DNA from: Breviolum minutum Mf 1.05b.01
Taxonomy: Eukaryota; Sar; Dinophyceae; Suessiales; Symbiodiniaceae
Assembly: GCA_000507305.1 (NCBI GenBank)
Contig: DF239728.1
Location: 32,137-96,136, forward strand
Direction of reading: 5' to 3'
Length of the DNA stretch: 64,000 nucleotides
The notes under the pieces: generated by a model
Told to the model about the DNA's origin: nothing
Databases searched by the model: none
Seen by the model: the letters and a program-made list of their open reading frames with translations, nothing else
Shown: positions 1-11,370 of the stretch, in pieces
How the letters are laid out: the number at the start of each line of letters is the position of its first letter
Numbering within the stretch: the stretch's first letter is position 1
Position numbers and translations under genes: made by a program

Positions 1-109
1 TGTTGTATGTTCAAGCTCATGGTTTTCGGAAACTAGGCTGAAAGTTTCCAGGAGGGTCATCACAACTCCAGTGATGAAACTGCGGGAGGATTTTGGTTTC
101 ATTACTTAG

Positions 110-3100
110 GTCAGCTGGAGGTGACCAGCCTTGAAAAAAGGCTGCAGGAAAATCGTGCAGAGTTCTTGGAGGAGATCAAACAGTTGTTGTGTTGTGAGTG
201 TTGTGTTTTTCAGCCCCCAACCGTTTTTTTTGGGGTATCTGAGGGTATGTATGTATGGAAATGTATGGAAAGAATCAGGAAAGGGTCGAGTCACCATGTC
301 CTCACCTCCTGGAAGCCCAGCTCAGGAGTCTCGAAAGGCAGAAGAACAAAGTGTGACATGGAAGCACGAGATTCAGCAACTAAGCCAGGTGCGGGAAAGG
401 TGTTGGATTGCCCAGGGAAGAGAATTGGTCCTTTTAGATGTTCAGATGGCAAAGACACCCGGGTTGGACTGGAAAATGAGGAAAATCGGAATTTTCCGAG
501 GGCGACCTGGCTGGCTGGTTTGCAGGACTTGCGTGCTGCCGAGCGACAGCACCAGCATCAGGAAGAACGAGTGCAGAAGGTCCATGCTGAGTTGGTAACA
601 GAGAGAAGTTGTACCGAGGAGCAAGTGAAGGGTAGAGTGTGGTGGAGTGGATTGTCTTGAATGATAGAGGGAGTTATTCTTGACTGTTAGAATGCAAAAG
701 ACAGAACTCCTTGAGGTCCTTTGTTTTTCTTCTATGCCTGCTTTTGTTTTTCTTTCCGGACCAAATGGTGTTGGGAAAGTGACATCCTCATCAATTTCGG
801 GTTGGTCATCCTATCCCATCTTGTTCATGGGGGCAGGAGTGGCGAGTTTCTTGGAACACAAAAACAGCGATCTGGAAGGGTGAAGGGGTGAAGCCACATG
901 TAGTGCTTCAAGGGCAAAACACGTCGGATAATTTGCATACCTTGGCGAACTTCTGTCTTAAGAAATTATGTATTAAGCTTAGTTGGTGGGTGCTGTTGCA
1001 AAACAATTTTGTCAAACAAAGTGAACAAAGTAATCAGCATTAGAAGATGTGTTGTGACAGGTGTGTGAATTTTTCTAAACTTCTGAGGCCTTTATCTTGG
1101 AAGAACAGGAGCGGAACCGTGTGCTGCAAGAACAGCTCGTGGACGCGGAAAGCGCCAAATTCGAGGTGATGCCGAGCTTTCCTGTTCCCAGCGGACATGT
1201 TGATCTCCCCAATCATTGCTTTCTCCCCAGTTCGGCAGTTGCAAGCCAGGTGCTCTAGGTGATTCTCCAAGCTCTTCATTCAAAGCCTTATAACTATAAC
1301 ACAACAGATATGGAGGGCACGAATTCTTCCGAAAGTTGGCTGCTTTCCCATTTCAACGTCCAAGAGTCACATTGATTTTGCCCAAATTCTGTTGCTAAAG
1401 CTTCACATTGGTTCAGGCACAACAAAACGAGGCCCAACATCGGCGCTTGTCTGAGAGGATGCAGCGCCGGCTGGAGGAGGAGGAAAAGCGAAAAAATGTC
1501 TCATTTCTGCTGGCCACGGACACTGGACTGTGAACCTCTGAAATGTGAACATACACATACACTGACAAGTGGTGAGGCCTGAAAATTAACATTGCTTTCA
1601 GTTTCTTCAGAATCTACCCAGCTCAAAAATCGGTTGGAAAGACTATTTGTATCAATGGAAGCATGTGAAAAAGACAAGCAGTCACGAGGGGCCAAGGATT
1701 CTGATACGTCTGGAAGAAGATGTCAAGTTTTGGCCACTGGTGGAGAAAGACTTCTTAGGTGTTACTCACTTGATCCGTTGATGTTGCTGCCAGCTCCATT
1801 TGGCTCAATCTGGGATGCTTTTTTGCGGGTGCAGGCAAAGTATAGGAGTGGGCAGGGTTGGTGTTGAGAAGGTAGAGATGGCAGCCAGAAACTTCCACCA
1901 AGATACATGGAATCTGTTAGATCCAGTAGTTGGGTCCTGAACAAAAATGCCTACAATAAGTCCAATACACCTATCATTGTTCTCAAGAAGCATTAGCATT
2001 TAGGGATGTATATGATGTATATGAGGATGTATATGATGATTATACTATTGAAATATGGTTTACATCATATGTTACTTTAGATTTCTTCTAAAACTTGGAT
2101 CTTTTTCAGAAACCGACATTGCAGGAAGATGAACGGCCTGAGCTTCGCAGACTTTGAGAACACGAGCTTTGATTCCTTGTACAGCCCAGCTTCCAGTAAG
2201 ACCAAAAATTCTTGGAATACGACAAAACCAAGCAATTTGCACATCTAAATCCGGCTGGCTTGTGTTGGGGTTCATGGGCGGTTGGGCAGCTGTTCAGTTT
2301 TGCATGGGTTAGTATGCACTCGGGATGTATTCACCAAGTGTTGTTGAAGCAACTACACATTCGTTGTTGAAGTACATATTTATGTGAATCATTGTGACTT
2401 ATTCAACTATGATTTGTTGAAGTATTGATTATCGTGAAGTGTTCAAAGTTCCTTGCCCTATTCATCATCACACGTGTATTTTATTTGGTGGACAAAGCCA
2501 GCACTCAAATTGTTTCCAGTCAGTGCTGCTTCTCTGAAAGAATATCATCACCTCATTTGCAGGTCCAATCCACCTTGCATCATATGGACCTATTCCAATC
2601 CACAGCTGAGGCCAGGGTTTCGCCAATGCCAAGCACTTGGAGCAGGCGTTTTTCAAGCACCGTGTGTTTTTTTTTGGGATATTTTGGGACGCTGAGAGAT
2701 GCCCACCAGGCGACCAAAGAGTTGCAGAACTTGAAGCCAGGTTGGTGAAAAAACCCCATGGTTTTCCGTGGAAGGTGCTAAATACATCGAGGAAATCCAT
2801 ATTGTACTCAGGGATTCTGTTGGTTCTTAGCGGTCAGTGCAAATCTTACATCTTACAGATTGACCAAATGAATGGTATTTTTTTCAAATATGATTTATTG
2901 TCAGAGCTTAGTCTTATATTTATAATTTGTGAGCCATTGTGGAAATAGATGTTACGTGAAGCTCGATCGATGAAAGGGACGGAAGAGTAAGGAAGTAGGG
3001 AGTAGATGCATCATGGCGTCGGCTCAGTCGGCGACTAGAATTTGGAGGCATTATTCATGTCAAATTAAATCATGATTCTCTTTTTGCATCCCAACATCTG

Positions 3101-3249
3101 AGATTTTATTGTTGCTCAGGTAACTAGACATCCCAGACCTGCAGCAGATTGACTGCAGTTCAAAAAGCTTCAAACATGAAACTGTTGCTTCCAGGCGATT
3201 TCATGCCAAAGATTGGGAGTGGTGGCACAATGAAGCTGAACAGCAAGAA
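110..3249 (+). CDS. Multi-exon coiled-coil protein gene (family unknown)
   Basis: A series of short open blocks, each preceded by AG and most followed by GT, encodes heptad-rich charged peptides. Blocks: 110-~183 (…SLEKRLQENRAEF…), 326-388 (ESRKAEEQSV…), 526-~631 (DLRAAERQHQHQEERVQKV…), 1088-1165 (FILEEQERNRVLQEQ…), 1417-1497 (RRLSERMQRRLEEEEKR), ~1610 onward (STQLKNRLERL), 2110-2195 (NGLSFADFENTSF, ending at a GTAAGA donor), 2710-2740 (DQRVAELEA) and 3128-3249 (SFKHETVASRRFHAKDWEWW). The blocks at 326, 1088 and 1417 are exact multiples of three with phase 0 ends. The pattern fits a long rod-like coiled-coil protein. Neither the start codon nor the last exon is fixed, and the last two blocks could belong to another gene. 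No family was recognised. The stretches between blocks are introns. Confidence 0.6.
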
Positions 3250-3348
3250 GTGCATTGATGCGTAGGGAGACGTTGCAAATGATAAGGCGAAATGCATTTG
3301 GTGACCCCTGGAAATCCCGAGAACAATTTTTTTTTTCAAGAAAAGACC

Positions 3349-3621
3349 CAAGAAGCCAAAAACATGGGATACTTGACCTACAGAGTTACCCAAGCCACAC
3401 TCGGGAAGTGCCTTGGGACAACCTTCTGTCAAGCCCATTTGCTGGGGGTAAGTTCACGTCCAAGGCAAGCTTTGGGGCACGGCAAGCAAGATAGGCCGAT
3501 ACCTCCACGAGAAAATGCCCTCCTGCCTCAGTTTGATGGTTCCGCCGATTTTTGCTGTTCACTGCCTGCTGGACACCGGACTGGGATATTTCAAATTTCA
3601 TCCAACCCTTTGGGATACTGA
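3349..3621 (+). CDS. Possible exon pair of unknown gene
   Basis: An open stretch of about 100 bases ends at a strong GTAAGT donor (3448). A second open block starts after the acceptor CAG at 3531 and runs to a stop near 3621. Phase 0 joining gives a continuous reading (…QAHLLG then FDGSADFCC…). A second frame of the first block also reads plausibly (…EVPWDNLLSSPFAG), so the frame is uncertain. It could be the 3' end of the upstream coiled-coil gene. No homology was recognised. Confidence 0.25.
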   Translation, partial: QEAKNMGYLTYRVTQATLGKCLGTTFCQAHLLGVSSRPRQALGHGKQDRPIPPRENALLPQFDGSADFCCSLPAGHRTGIFQISSNPLGY

Positions 3622-3659
3622 AGCTGGATTCACCCAATTGACCGGATTTACCGTGACTG

Positions 3660-4683
3660 ACTTATCATTATCCCAACTATGAAATAACCACCTTTCCCAA
3701 AAACTCAACGACAAATTGACACAAAATCACTCCATCAATCCGAGCTGCTTGATTGGAACATGCCGTTTTTTGTTGTGCCACTGAAGTTGACAAGGTGCAC
3801 AGAGTCGAGGTTGGGTCCCGCGCTTTTTGTACGGGTTGAATTCATGGACTTGATGGGAGTAATTCCATGAAATTTCTGATACTTTGGTCCCAGGCTGTCA
3901 ATTGTTACAAAAAATTGGGAACATATCATATTCACCAACCTCTACGAACCACTGTCGAAAGCGTTCTTGGGAGTATGAAAAGTGCTCAAAAATGGACAAA
4001 CTCATCACCTCGAGCCTGAAATAACATTCCAGGACGGTCCATGTTTGCTGAAAGAAACACTTCGAAACGAATCATGTACACATTGATTGTATAATAAGAC
4101 CCACATGTACATGTATACTGCATGTGCACTATCACACCTCTGAAGCTGAACATGTGATGCACCATGAAGCCACCATTTCTTCATGCTGTACGCTGCTGTG
4201 CTGGTCGATTCCCCCCCGCTAGAAGCTTGCTGATGCCGGCACAGCTGGGGAGTCGCGCCGAGCACAGGCGCATTTCAAGGGAATCTGTGCAACGGGAGGT
4301 TGGGGAAGGTAGGAGGTATCCAGGATCCTCAGGAGGCACACACGGAGAGCAAGAATTCCACACGTCAGTCTTCATTTTGATGGAATGACCTGATGAATCC
4401 ATTTCTTGGGGAATGTGGGTAGATACAGATTGTGACGCAAATGCTAAAAGAATGCTCTACGAATCCAGATGTACTGTACATCTACCAGGTCGATCAAGTT
4501 TCATCTGACAAATAGGAAGGTGTGAAGCCATCAACTTGAATGTGTTCTTGCCTTCACGAGTGATTTTTGTGGTATTTTTGGCATACGTTAGCAGGAGACA
4601 ATGGTGGGCGTGGATTTAGGATCTTACATGTCACAGACCAGCTCTAGTGCTTGTGACTTCTTGACTTGAAGATGTGAAAATCC
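3660..4683. other. Intergenic spacer before the cyclophilin pair
   Basis: I see no convincing exon here. Several short open frames exist on both strands but none has both coding character and splice sites. The sequence is mixed, with a T/C-rich stretch and no long repeat. Confidence 0.4.
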
Positions 4684-4706
4684 TCCGTTGCAGCCGCTTT
4701 CTCAAG
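4684..4706 (+). promoter_or_regulatory. 5' leader with a DinoSL-like degenerate motif (copy 1)
   Basis: The bases CCGTTGCAGCCGCTTT run directly into CTCAAG and then TTCATTGGTAAGTAG, some 50 bases before the cyclophilin ATG. The start (CCGT…AGCC) and end (CTCAAG) resemble the dinoflagellate spliced leader, whose 3' half is ATTTTGGCTCAAG, but the middle differs. It may be a degenerate relic, or simply a 5'-UTR exon followed by a GTAAGT donor. The same block sits at the same place in the second gene copy. Confidence 0.3.
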
Positions 4707-4755
4707 TTCATTGGTAAGTAGACAGCCTCAGAAGCCGTTCAGCATCTTCAGCATC

Positions 4756-5510
4756 ATGACCAACCCAAAGGTCTTCTTTGTGCCTTGGTGATTCTTGATG
4801 TTTTGTGTGTTGTGCTGAAACCATGTGTGAAGAGAGCTTCGCATACCCAGTGGTCGCGCCTTTTTTGTGAATTAGGACATGACCATCGGTGGCGCCGCTG
4901 CCGGCCGCATCGTGATGGAGCTTCGCTCTGATGTGGCTCCAAAGACTGCTGAGAACTTCCGCTGCTTGTGCACCGGCGAGAAGGGCACGGGCAAGTCTGG
5001 CAAGCCTCTTCATTTCAAGGGAAGTGCTTTCCATCGTGTGATCCCGGATTTCATGTGCCAGGCCGGCCATAATGCATGCCCTGTCTCTTCATCATTCTTG
5101 TGACTTTGAAGTGTTTGCATTTTGAAAATTAAGTGGTTTACATTGCTGACTCATTAAGTGCCTCAACAGAACATGTTCGATTTCGTGTACTTTTTGCACA
5201 GGGAGGAGACTTCACGGCCGGCAACGGCACTGGCGGCGAATCCATCTATGGTGCCAAGTTTGCAGATGAGAACTTCACCCTCAAGCACAGCGGACCTGGA
5301 ATTTTGTCCATGGCCAACGCTGGACCCAACACGAATGGATCTCAATTCTTCCTTTGCACGGTGAAGACTCAGTGGTTGGATGGCAAGCATGTGGTGTTTG
5401 GCGCTGTGACTGACGGCATGGATGTTGTGAAGAAGATTGAGGCTGTCGGCTCTCAGTCTGGCAAGACCGCCAAGCCGGTGGTCATTGCGGACTGCGGCCA
5501 ATTGGCATAG
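4756..5510 (+). CDS. Cyclophilin A-type peptidyl-prolyl isomerase, tandem copy 1
   Basis: Peptidyl-prolyl cis-trans isomerase of the single-domain cytosolic cyclophilin class. Three exons: 4756-4779 (MTNPKVFF), 4876-5061 and 5202-5510. Phase 0 joins give a 172-residue protein, the usual size. Catalytic and cyclosporin-binding residues are present: FHR, FMCQ, SQFF and WLDGKH. An insertion around KSGKPLHF marks the divergent-loop subgroup found in plants and protists. It ends CGQLA. Intron 1 is GT-AG. Intron 2 starts GCCGGC, so it is a GC-AG intron. I chose the ATG at 4756 because it restores the conserved N-terminal MxNPxVFFD when spliced; the ATG at 4879 lies inside exon 2. No signal peptide, so probably cytosolic or nuclear. 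It is duplicated 1.3 kb downstream. Confidence 0.93.
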
Positions 5511-5991
5511 GCGAAGACCATGCCATAGTTTTGGGGAGGATCTTGACGCTGGAACATTTCCAGCTTGAGTCATCTTTTGAGCACATCTTGAGGTACTTGC
5601 GGACAAGTGACAAGTGCCGTGCCTACTATGAAGCGCCAAGAGTTGCAGAGATCGTAGCTGCAGCAAAATCAGCCGAACAAAGCCGGGATTGCATTGATGC
5701 TTTGTTGTGTTGCTAGGGACTTTTCGACTCATGCTATGTTCTTTCCGGAAACCAAGCCTAAACTTCATCGCTCCACAATACAACAGAATTCATAGACGGT
5801 TTTCATTTTTTATGTCCTTTCCAATTGGTGCTGAATCCGCATGGTACTTCTTATCAATGATCAATCATCTAAGGTGTTTGGAGTTCTGCTCAAATCTTTT
5901 AAACCATTGAACAATTTGGCACGACATTTGTTCAAAAAGACTAGAGCATGCGTTGTGGCAGCAAGAATGCGACGATACTTGCCGCATCTTA
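5511..5991 (+). other. Spacer between the cyclophilin copies
   Basis: About 480 bases that are not part of the duplicated unit. A 61-codon open frame (5531-5716) lies here, but it is just downstream of the stop, has no recognisable similarity and no matching counterpart after copy 2. It is most likely 3' UTR and intergenic sequence. Confidence 0.45.
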
Positions 5992-6010
5992 CCGCAGCCG
6001 CTTTCTCAAG
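5992..6010 (+). promoter_or_regulatory. 5' leader with a DinoSL-like degenerate motif (copy 2)
   Basis: The bases CCGCAGCCGCTTTCTCAAG precede TTCATTGGTAAGTAG, as in copy 1. Against the spliced leader this gives CCG-x-AGCC, a changed middle, then CTCAAG. Its conservation in both copies may only reflect the tandem duplication, whose left edge lies at about this point. Confidence 0.3.
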
Positions 6011-6059
6011 TTCATTGGTAAGTAGACAGCCTCAGAAGCCGTTCAGCATCTTCAGCATC

Positions 6060-6819
6060 ATGACCAACCCAAAGGTCTTCTTTGTGCCTTGGTGATTCTT
6101 GATGTTTTGTGTGTTGCGCTGAAACCATGTGCGTGTGAAGAGAGCTTCGCATACCCAGTAGTTGCGTCTTTTTTTTTTGTGAATTAGGACATGACCATCG
6201 GTGGCACCGCTGCCGGCCGCATCGTGATGGAGCTTCGCGCCGATGTGGCTCCAAAGACTGCTGAGAACTTCCGCTGCTTGTGCACCGGCGAGAAGGGCAC
6301 GGGCAAGTCTGGCAAGCCTCTTCATTTCAAGGGAAGTGCTTTCCATCGTGTGATCCCGGATTTCATGTGCCAGGCCGGCCATAATGCATGCCCTGTCTCT
6401 TCATCATTCTTGTGACTTTGAAGTGTTTGCATTTTGAAAATTCAGTCGTGTACATTGCTGACTCACTAAGTGCCTCAACAGAACGTGTTTCATTTCGTGT
6501 ACTTTTTGCACAGGGAGGAGACTTCACGGCCGGCAACGGCACTGGCGGCGAATCCATCTATGGCGCCAAGTTTGCAGATGAGAACTTCACCCTCAAGCAC
6601 AGCGGACCTGGAATTTTGTCCATGGCCAACGCTGGACCCAACACGAATGGATCTCAATTCTTCCTTTGCACGGTGAAGACTCAGTGGTTGGATGGCAAGC
6701 ATGTGGTGTTTGGCGCTGTGACTGACGGCATGGATGTTGTGAAGAAGATTGAGGCTGTCGGCTCTCAGTCTGGCAAGACCGCCAAGCCGGTGGTCATTGC
6801 GGATTGCGGCTGCCTCTAG
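6060..6819 (+). CDS. Cyclophilin A-type peptidyl-prolyl isomerase, tandem copy 2
   Basis: Second copy of the divergent-loop cyclophilin. Exons: 6060-6083, 6188-6373 and 6514-6819, giving 171 residues. Intron positions, phases and the GC-AG second intron match copy 1. Compared with copy 1 the mature region has Ala to Thr near the start of exon 2 (GGTAAG), Ser to Ala before [10 protein letters not shown], one silent change in exon 3, and a different C-terminus (CGCL instead of CGQLA). All active-site residues (FHR, FMCQ, SQFF, WLDGKH) are intact. Because both introns are kept, this is a DNA-level tandem duplication and not a retrocopy. Probably cytosolic or nuclear, with the same function as copy 1. 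Confidence 0.93.
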
Positions 6820-7795
6820 GCAGAGGAAAGCAGTTTTGAGGAAATGGATTGCCTTTCTGAGTATATATCTCGTGTGTTGACAGACCAATCTTGATGTGCA
6901 AGGGCCACAAAAAGACATGCACAGGTGGTGCAGCTACTTTTGTACTTGACTCCGGCAGCATTCTATGTGTTGTGCATGTATGTGATGCTAGCAAACATGA
7001 AGAGAAATTGCAGGGTTACAGATTTTCTTCCATTGCTTTCCATCTTGGGACAAGCTGCCAGGTGCCTCTGAATGATCTTGGGGTCAAAGCCTCGGGGCTC
7101 CCCCATGTGGGCAGATGTTTGGGGCGTAAATTTCCACTTTGGAGATGGTCAAGGATCCCAACTTTCCAACGTTAAATTGAGATTCAACTGATTCAACGGT
7201 TTTGATTCACAACTTTTTCTATCAGACTCCTGTCCAGCAGTTTGGACTCCGTATTCCCCAGTTTTTCAGCGGCTGTGCGTCACATTCCCTGCGACCAGTC
7301 GTCTGAGGTCATGCCAGGAAACACACGGGTGGATCACGCCGGGGGACCAAGCTGCAGGAGGGGAGACCTGTCACATTTTAAGCCAGTGACCCATGAGGCA
7401 CTTGGGGGAGTTTTGAAAAGAATCATTGTGATTGACAATGATTTGACAAATGTGGGTGGATGTTGCAAACTTTGTGCGAAAAAAATGATGCTTCGTTACT
7501 TACTTCCAACTTCCCTTCTGTTTTGGCTATTCTTTTTTCAGTGCGGGCTGAAAGGGTACCTGTCAACACACTAAAAGTCGACATGATCAATTTTGTGCTC
7601 CCTCTGGTACCCTAACGTTGAGCCATATAATTGAACATGATATACGTACACATGATAGTATATCATTCATGTGTTTTTGGTTCCCACGAAATCCGAACAG
7701 ACATCTTAAATATCAAAATGAGGTAGTTTTCCTCGGATCTTGCAAAACATTCGACTGTGAGGCTGTACTTTTAACATCTTTTAACCATCTCGTAG
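6820..7795 (+). other. Non-coding stretch after cyclophilin copy 2
   Basis: No supported exon. Short open frames at 6891-7175 and 7242-7574 lack recognisable coding signal or paired splice sites. It probably contains the 3' UTR of the cyclophilin and the 5' part or introns of the next gene. Confidence 0.35.
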
Positions 7796-8938
7796 GCAGC
7801 TTGAATTGGTGCAGCACGAGGCATGGAGGCCTTCACAAGAAGCCCATCATCGTGCGCAACAGGGTGGTAGCGCTGCCACTCGACATGAGGCGGAGAAAGT
7901 TTTAAAAAATTGGACACGAAACGGGAAGTTGGCAAAATGCGATGGATGTGTTTCTATGTTTGTATGATTGTCTTAGGTAGATGTGTGGGTTTTTGTGTAC
8001 TGTAGATTTTTGTTGATTCTAGTAGTACGTAGCTTATTTGGAAGGATGAAATAGATATTTTTTGTTGAAATTGCGGGTTTTGTTCAAGGCGTCATTTCTG
8101 AATGACCGGAACCATTCGGACCCAAGTCGGTACGTTCTGTGAGGCACCTCGACCTTCAGTACAAGGCAACCAGGTGCGTCCTGGTTTCAGCCATGGAGGG
8201 GTTTTTCGACGCATGAAAGACTGTAAGGGGCTACCAGGCTACCTTGCCTGTTTCGTAAGGTCTTGTAGTGAAAACGCCAGCAACTTCAAAAACCTCCCAA
8301 ATCCTGCGGTAGGATTTACAGATTTACTGGGATTCCTTGGCATCATTTTCAACCAAAGATGTCACTTGATCTGTTTGGAGATGGCATGATGAATTCCAGG
8401 GCGCCTTTGTTGGCTGGACCTCCAATTGAAGGTGGGGCCGGAAGGTTTCATGGTCATTCTATATGGTGCTGTCAGTGTGTTTGTGCTGAAACGCACCATG
8501 AATAGTGTGTTTTTTTTTGTGGAAGATCTACAGATTATGAATCAGGTTCGGATTGGAAAGTCAAGAAGTGATCATTTGCAAAGTCTGGAGGGAAAAGATG
8601 CTTCCGTGATGACTTGGTGCACGATGCTTTTGCCAGGCCAAGTGAAGAAAACAGGACTACTGTCTGGGTTTCACGAAATGTACAGAGCAGGAAGGCCCCT
8701 AGCAATCCAACGTGCGAAGCAACGGCAATACAGAAAAACCGTGTGGGTGTTGTCTCTAACCATAGATGTGCATCTTATACCAGACCAACATCCAAGTGAA
8801 CAGAAGTAGCTTCAGCAAGGTGGCCCCAGCCAAAGTCCCTCAGCAGCTTTGCAGAGGATGAAAAACCAAAGATTTGCGTTTGTGAAACCGGCTTCAAAAT
8901 GTGAGCAGCTGGCCGCTGCAACAGCTTTGGAGATCTGA
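7796..8938 (+). CDS. Unknown gene: helical exon plus terminal exon
   Basis: Two good exons on the + strand. Exon 7796-7898 is bounded by CGTAG and GTTTTA. It reads QLELVQHEAWRPSQEAHHRA… and ends …RHEAEK, a charged Gln/His/Ala-rich helix. Exon 8810-8938 starts after GTAG and runs 43 codons to TGA (LQQGGPSQSPSAALQRM…, ending LAAATALEI). Between them an open region (8520-8800) with two competing frames may hold another exon. The protein family is not recognised. I treat both exons as one gene because they share strand and style, but that link is inferred. Confidence 0.45.
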
Positions 8939-9088
8939 GTTGAAGCAAAAGGGCCAAACAGTATCATGATCCCATGTCCTCCTTTTTTTCCCCACTTAGC
9001 ATCACAATGAATGATTGACACTTGGATGAGTTTTACTGTTTCAGGTCTAGTGCTATTGCCGATCCTGTTGTGTTGCTTCGTTATTCAG

Positions 9089-9223
9089 AGTCCATTTTGC
9101 ATGTGGCATCATGAAGAGCAACAAGCAGAGGTGGCGTCTTCATTGTCACGAACGCATGGAATCGAAATGAAAGCTGCAAGCATGAAATGGATATCGCTTC
9201 TTAGGAAGTCACATACCAGCTGA
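9089..9223 (+). CDS. Possible terminal exon, unknown
   Basis: After the acceptor TTCAG at 9088 an open frame reads SPFCMWHHEEQQAEVASSL… to a TGA at 9221-9223. There are no other exons to join it to and no recognised similarity. It could be a chance open frame. Confidence 0.25.
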   Translation, partial: SPFCMWHHEEQQAEVASSLSRTHGIEMKAASMKWISLLRKSHTS

Positions 9224-11016
9224 TTTGGACTAACTTTCAGCACCGTCACCAGGAAGAAAAAACAGAACGTTGGCAGCACAAGTAAAGCAAAGCATATGTT
9301 CTTTTCGTCAGAATTGGATCCATTTGCACCTGGCGCCCATGAAGGAAACCCAATCAATTCAGGTGTTTTTCATCACTCGCACCCTCCATCAAGAGTCTCT
9401 GCATGGAGCCACTTCTTTTGTGTGATTAGCACACCCAGGCGCCATTTAGTTGGGGGGGTTGGAGAAGACCTGGTGTATCCCAGGGTTTTCCCGTGAAGCA
9501 AGTTCACGTTTGATCATAGGATGGATGAGACACCGCGCTCGAGACCTCAAAGTTCCTTAGTCCCTTGGAACACCCGGCATCATAGTGACGTTGCTGCATG
9601 AGATACATTTTCTCGTATTGGGAAAAGATCACAACACGACTTCGGACATGCAAGCCAACAGTACGTTTCTACTAGTAGAAATGATAGGGTGGAGGCAACT
9701 TACATCAAACGCTTCACAGCTCCAATTGCTTTCGTTTGGTGCAAGACTCAGTCGCCTTAGTTTTCTCCCCTCGTTGCCATGCACGAAAGTGATGAAAAGA
9801 ATTGGATTTTTGTGACTCATACAAATGTGTGCTGAGGCCAAGATAACGACGATGAAAAATCTCAACATGTGTAAAGACCTGTAGAGATGATGTCGCAACT
9901 TCCATGTGTTGAACCGAATTGATTTTGGGGCAGGTGGCTGAGCGCCGAGCGAACGCAGCGGTTGACACGAGATGGGTGCTCTGGTGGCATAGTTCCCGGG
10001 GAAGTAGAGGAGCTTCGAAATAGTTTTGGAAATGGCCATTTTGATGGGGAAAATTTGAGGTTGGTATGGAAGTGCTAGTCTCCGATACCCCAGTCACCGT
10101 TCGCTCTTCAGATTCACTTGTAGTAACTCTTGCATGACACGAGCCCACATGCCAGGGAAGAATCAGCATAGCAAAGACCAGCTACACTTGAGGCTCTCAC
10201 CTGCTGACAAAGAAAAATCAAATACATGCATCGTGATAAAGAATGATCTAGAATCTAGAAAGTAGCCGTTGAAAACTGTTCTTCCGCAAGCAAGTTTCTG
10301 CTCGATTTGCAACAAAATCTAGGGATCCTTGTTGCGTTCAGTGGGACCGTCCTTTGCTTTTTTGCCACGGATTTGGGTCTTGGATTTGGACAGGACTTTG
10401 CTGAAACCCTTGAAAGCGTTGATTTTTGCCAGTGGTGAAGATATTATGAGCTTTTAGATTCACAAACTTACTGGCAGTACAGGCCTTTCATCCCAACGTC
10501 AAATCAATGAGGATGAAAAGATGCACTTGAAGTTGTGGGTCTGATGTATCCGATGTATCCCTGTTTCATTGCATGGGATCCCTTTGCATCGTTGCACAGG
10601 CCGACGGAATGGGCGCAGGATGGCCGCGGTTTCAAGGTCACTTGCTTGTTGTGAGGGGGTTGACCTTGATTTGATGGTGGTTTAGGTGAGGACTTTCATT
10701 TGTACCCATTTGTTCACTGTACAGTCAATATGGGTTTTGAGTACTTGGCATGGAACACAACCAAATCTGAGTCACCAATGGAAGTTGTGAAATAGCAGGG
10801 CCCTTTTCCAGCAACAACAAACCGAGTGCCACATATGTGCCAAATGCATTTTGACACCATCGTTCTGTGGCGTCCCTATACATCTGTACAGGCAACAAAG
10901 TGGACACCTTTTTCCAAGTTGCCTCTGAACTGCTAGAGCCTGAGAGAATTCGCAGCACTTTTCTGGCATTGGTTTGGATATCCGCACGTTTCCGAAATGC
11001 CTTTAAGGCCAAATAA
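9224..11016. other. Gene-poor stretch
   Basis: No supported exon. Two overlapping minus-strand open frames (9629-10039 and 9714-10169) compete in different frames and look like chance. A minus-strand frame at 10725-11012 (95 codons) has somewhat better composition but ends next to a foldback element and has no splice context. No repeat of note. Confidence 0.35.
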
Positions 11017-11111
11017 TACCCTCCAGGGAACTAACATCTCCCACCTTGGGAAAAGGAACATCATCTTCAAAATGCCATTTTTTGGGGGATATGTTAGTTC
11101 CCTGGAGGGTA
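11017..11111. mobile_element. Foldback/MITE-like element, family 2, copy a
   Basis: A perfect 21-bp inverted repeat, 11017-11037 against 11091-11111, encloses about 53 bases. Each arm starts TACCCTCCAGGG and ends AACTAACAT. The unit is 95 bp, non-coding and could fold into a hairpin. Related ends and a related centre (CATCTTCAA) occur at 35919-36019, so this is a dispersed family. It lies about 100 bases upstream of a probable exon, so it is likely intronic. Confidence 0.75.
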
Positions 11112-11214
11112 GAATTCTGAAAAGGATGAAAAGACTTACTTCATGTTCTCCCCTTTACATTGCAAACATCGTGGCAGCCGTGAGGCTTGTGCTTTGTCAT
11201 CCCTTTTGCCTCAG

Positions 11215-11370
11215 GTTGCTTCCTGTCCCTACAGCCCTTTGATAAACCGGTTGGGACTCAATGCCTGGGATGATGAGTCGGGTTATGGTGTGACCATTCG
11301 CATTCGCATAGATCCAAGGGCAAGCTTGCATTGGAATGCCCTCTTCGCCTTTGTTGCCTATCAAATATAG
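11215..11370 (+). CDS. Probable exon of unknown gene
   Basis: After the acceptor CTCAG (11214) the frame reads VASCPYSPLINRLGLNAW…, continues through DDESGYGVTIRIRIDP and ends at a stop at 11368-11370. The mix of residues looks coding. A donor may occur earlier (GGTTATG/GTGTGA). No family recognised. Confidence 0.35.
   Translation, partial: VASCPYSPLINRLGLNAWDDESGYGVTIRIRIDPRASLHWNALFAFVAYQI

Larger units (their letters stand above)
4690..6817 (+). repeat. Direct tandem duplication of the cyclophilin gene
   Basis: The unit from about 4690 (CAGCCGCTTTCTC) to about 5500 reappears from about 5997 to 6810. The offset is 1304 bases at the ATG and 1312 in the later exons. Introns are almost as well conserved as exons, which points to a recent duplication or continuing gene conversion. 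Similarity stops in the last codons of the gene and about 60 bases before the ATG. Confidence 0.9.

Noticed and set aside
1792..1810. Spliced-leader-like CCATTTGGCTCAA
   Set aside because: One base short, inside a probable coding or intron segment; similar partial matches (for example near 59646) show this arises by chance.
9629..10169. Two overlapping minus-strand frames of 136 and 151 codons
   Set aside because: They compete in different frames, have Ser/His-rich composition and no splice or family support.
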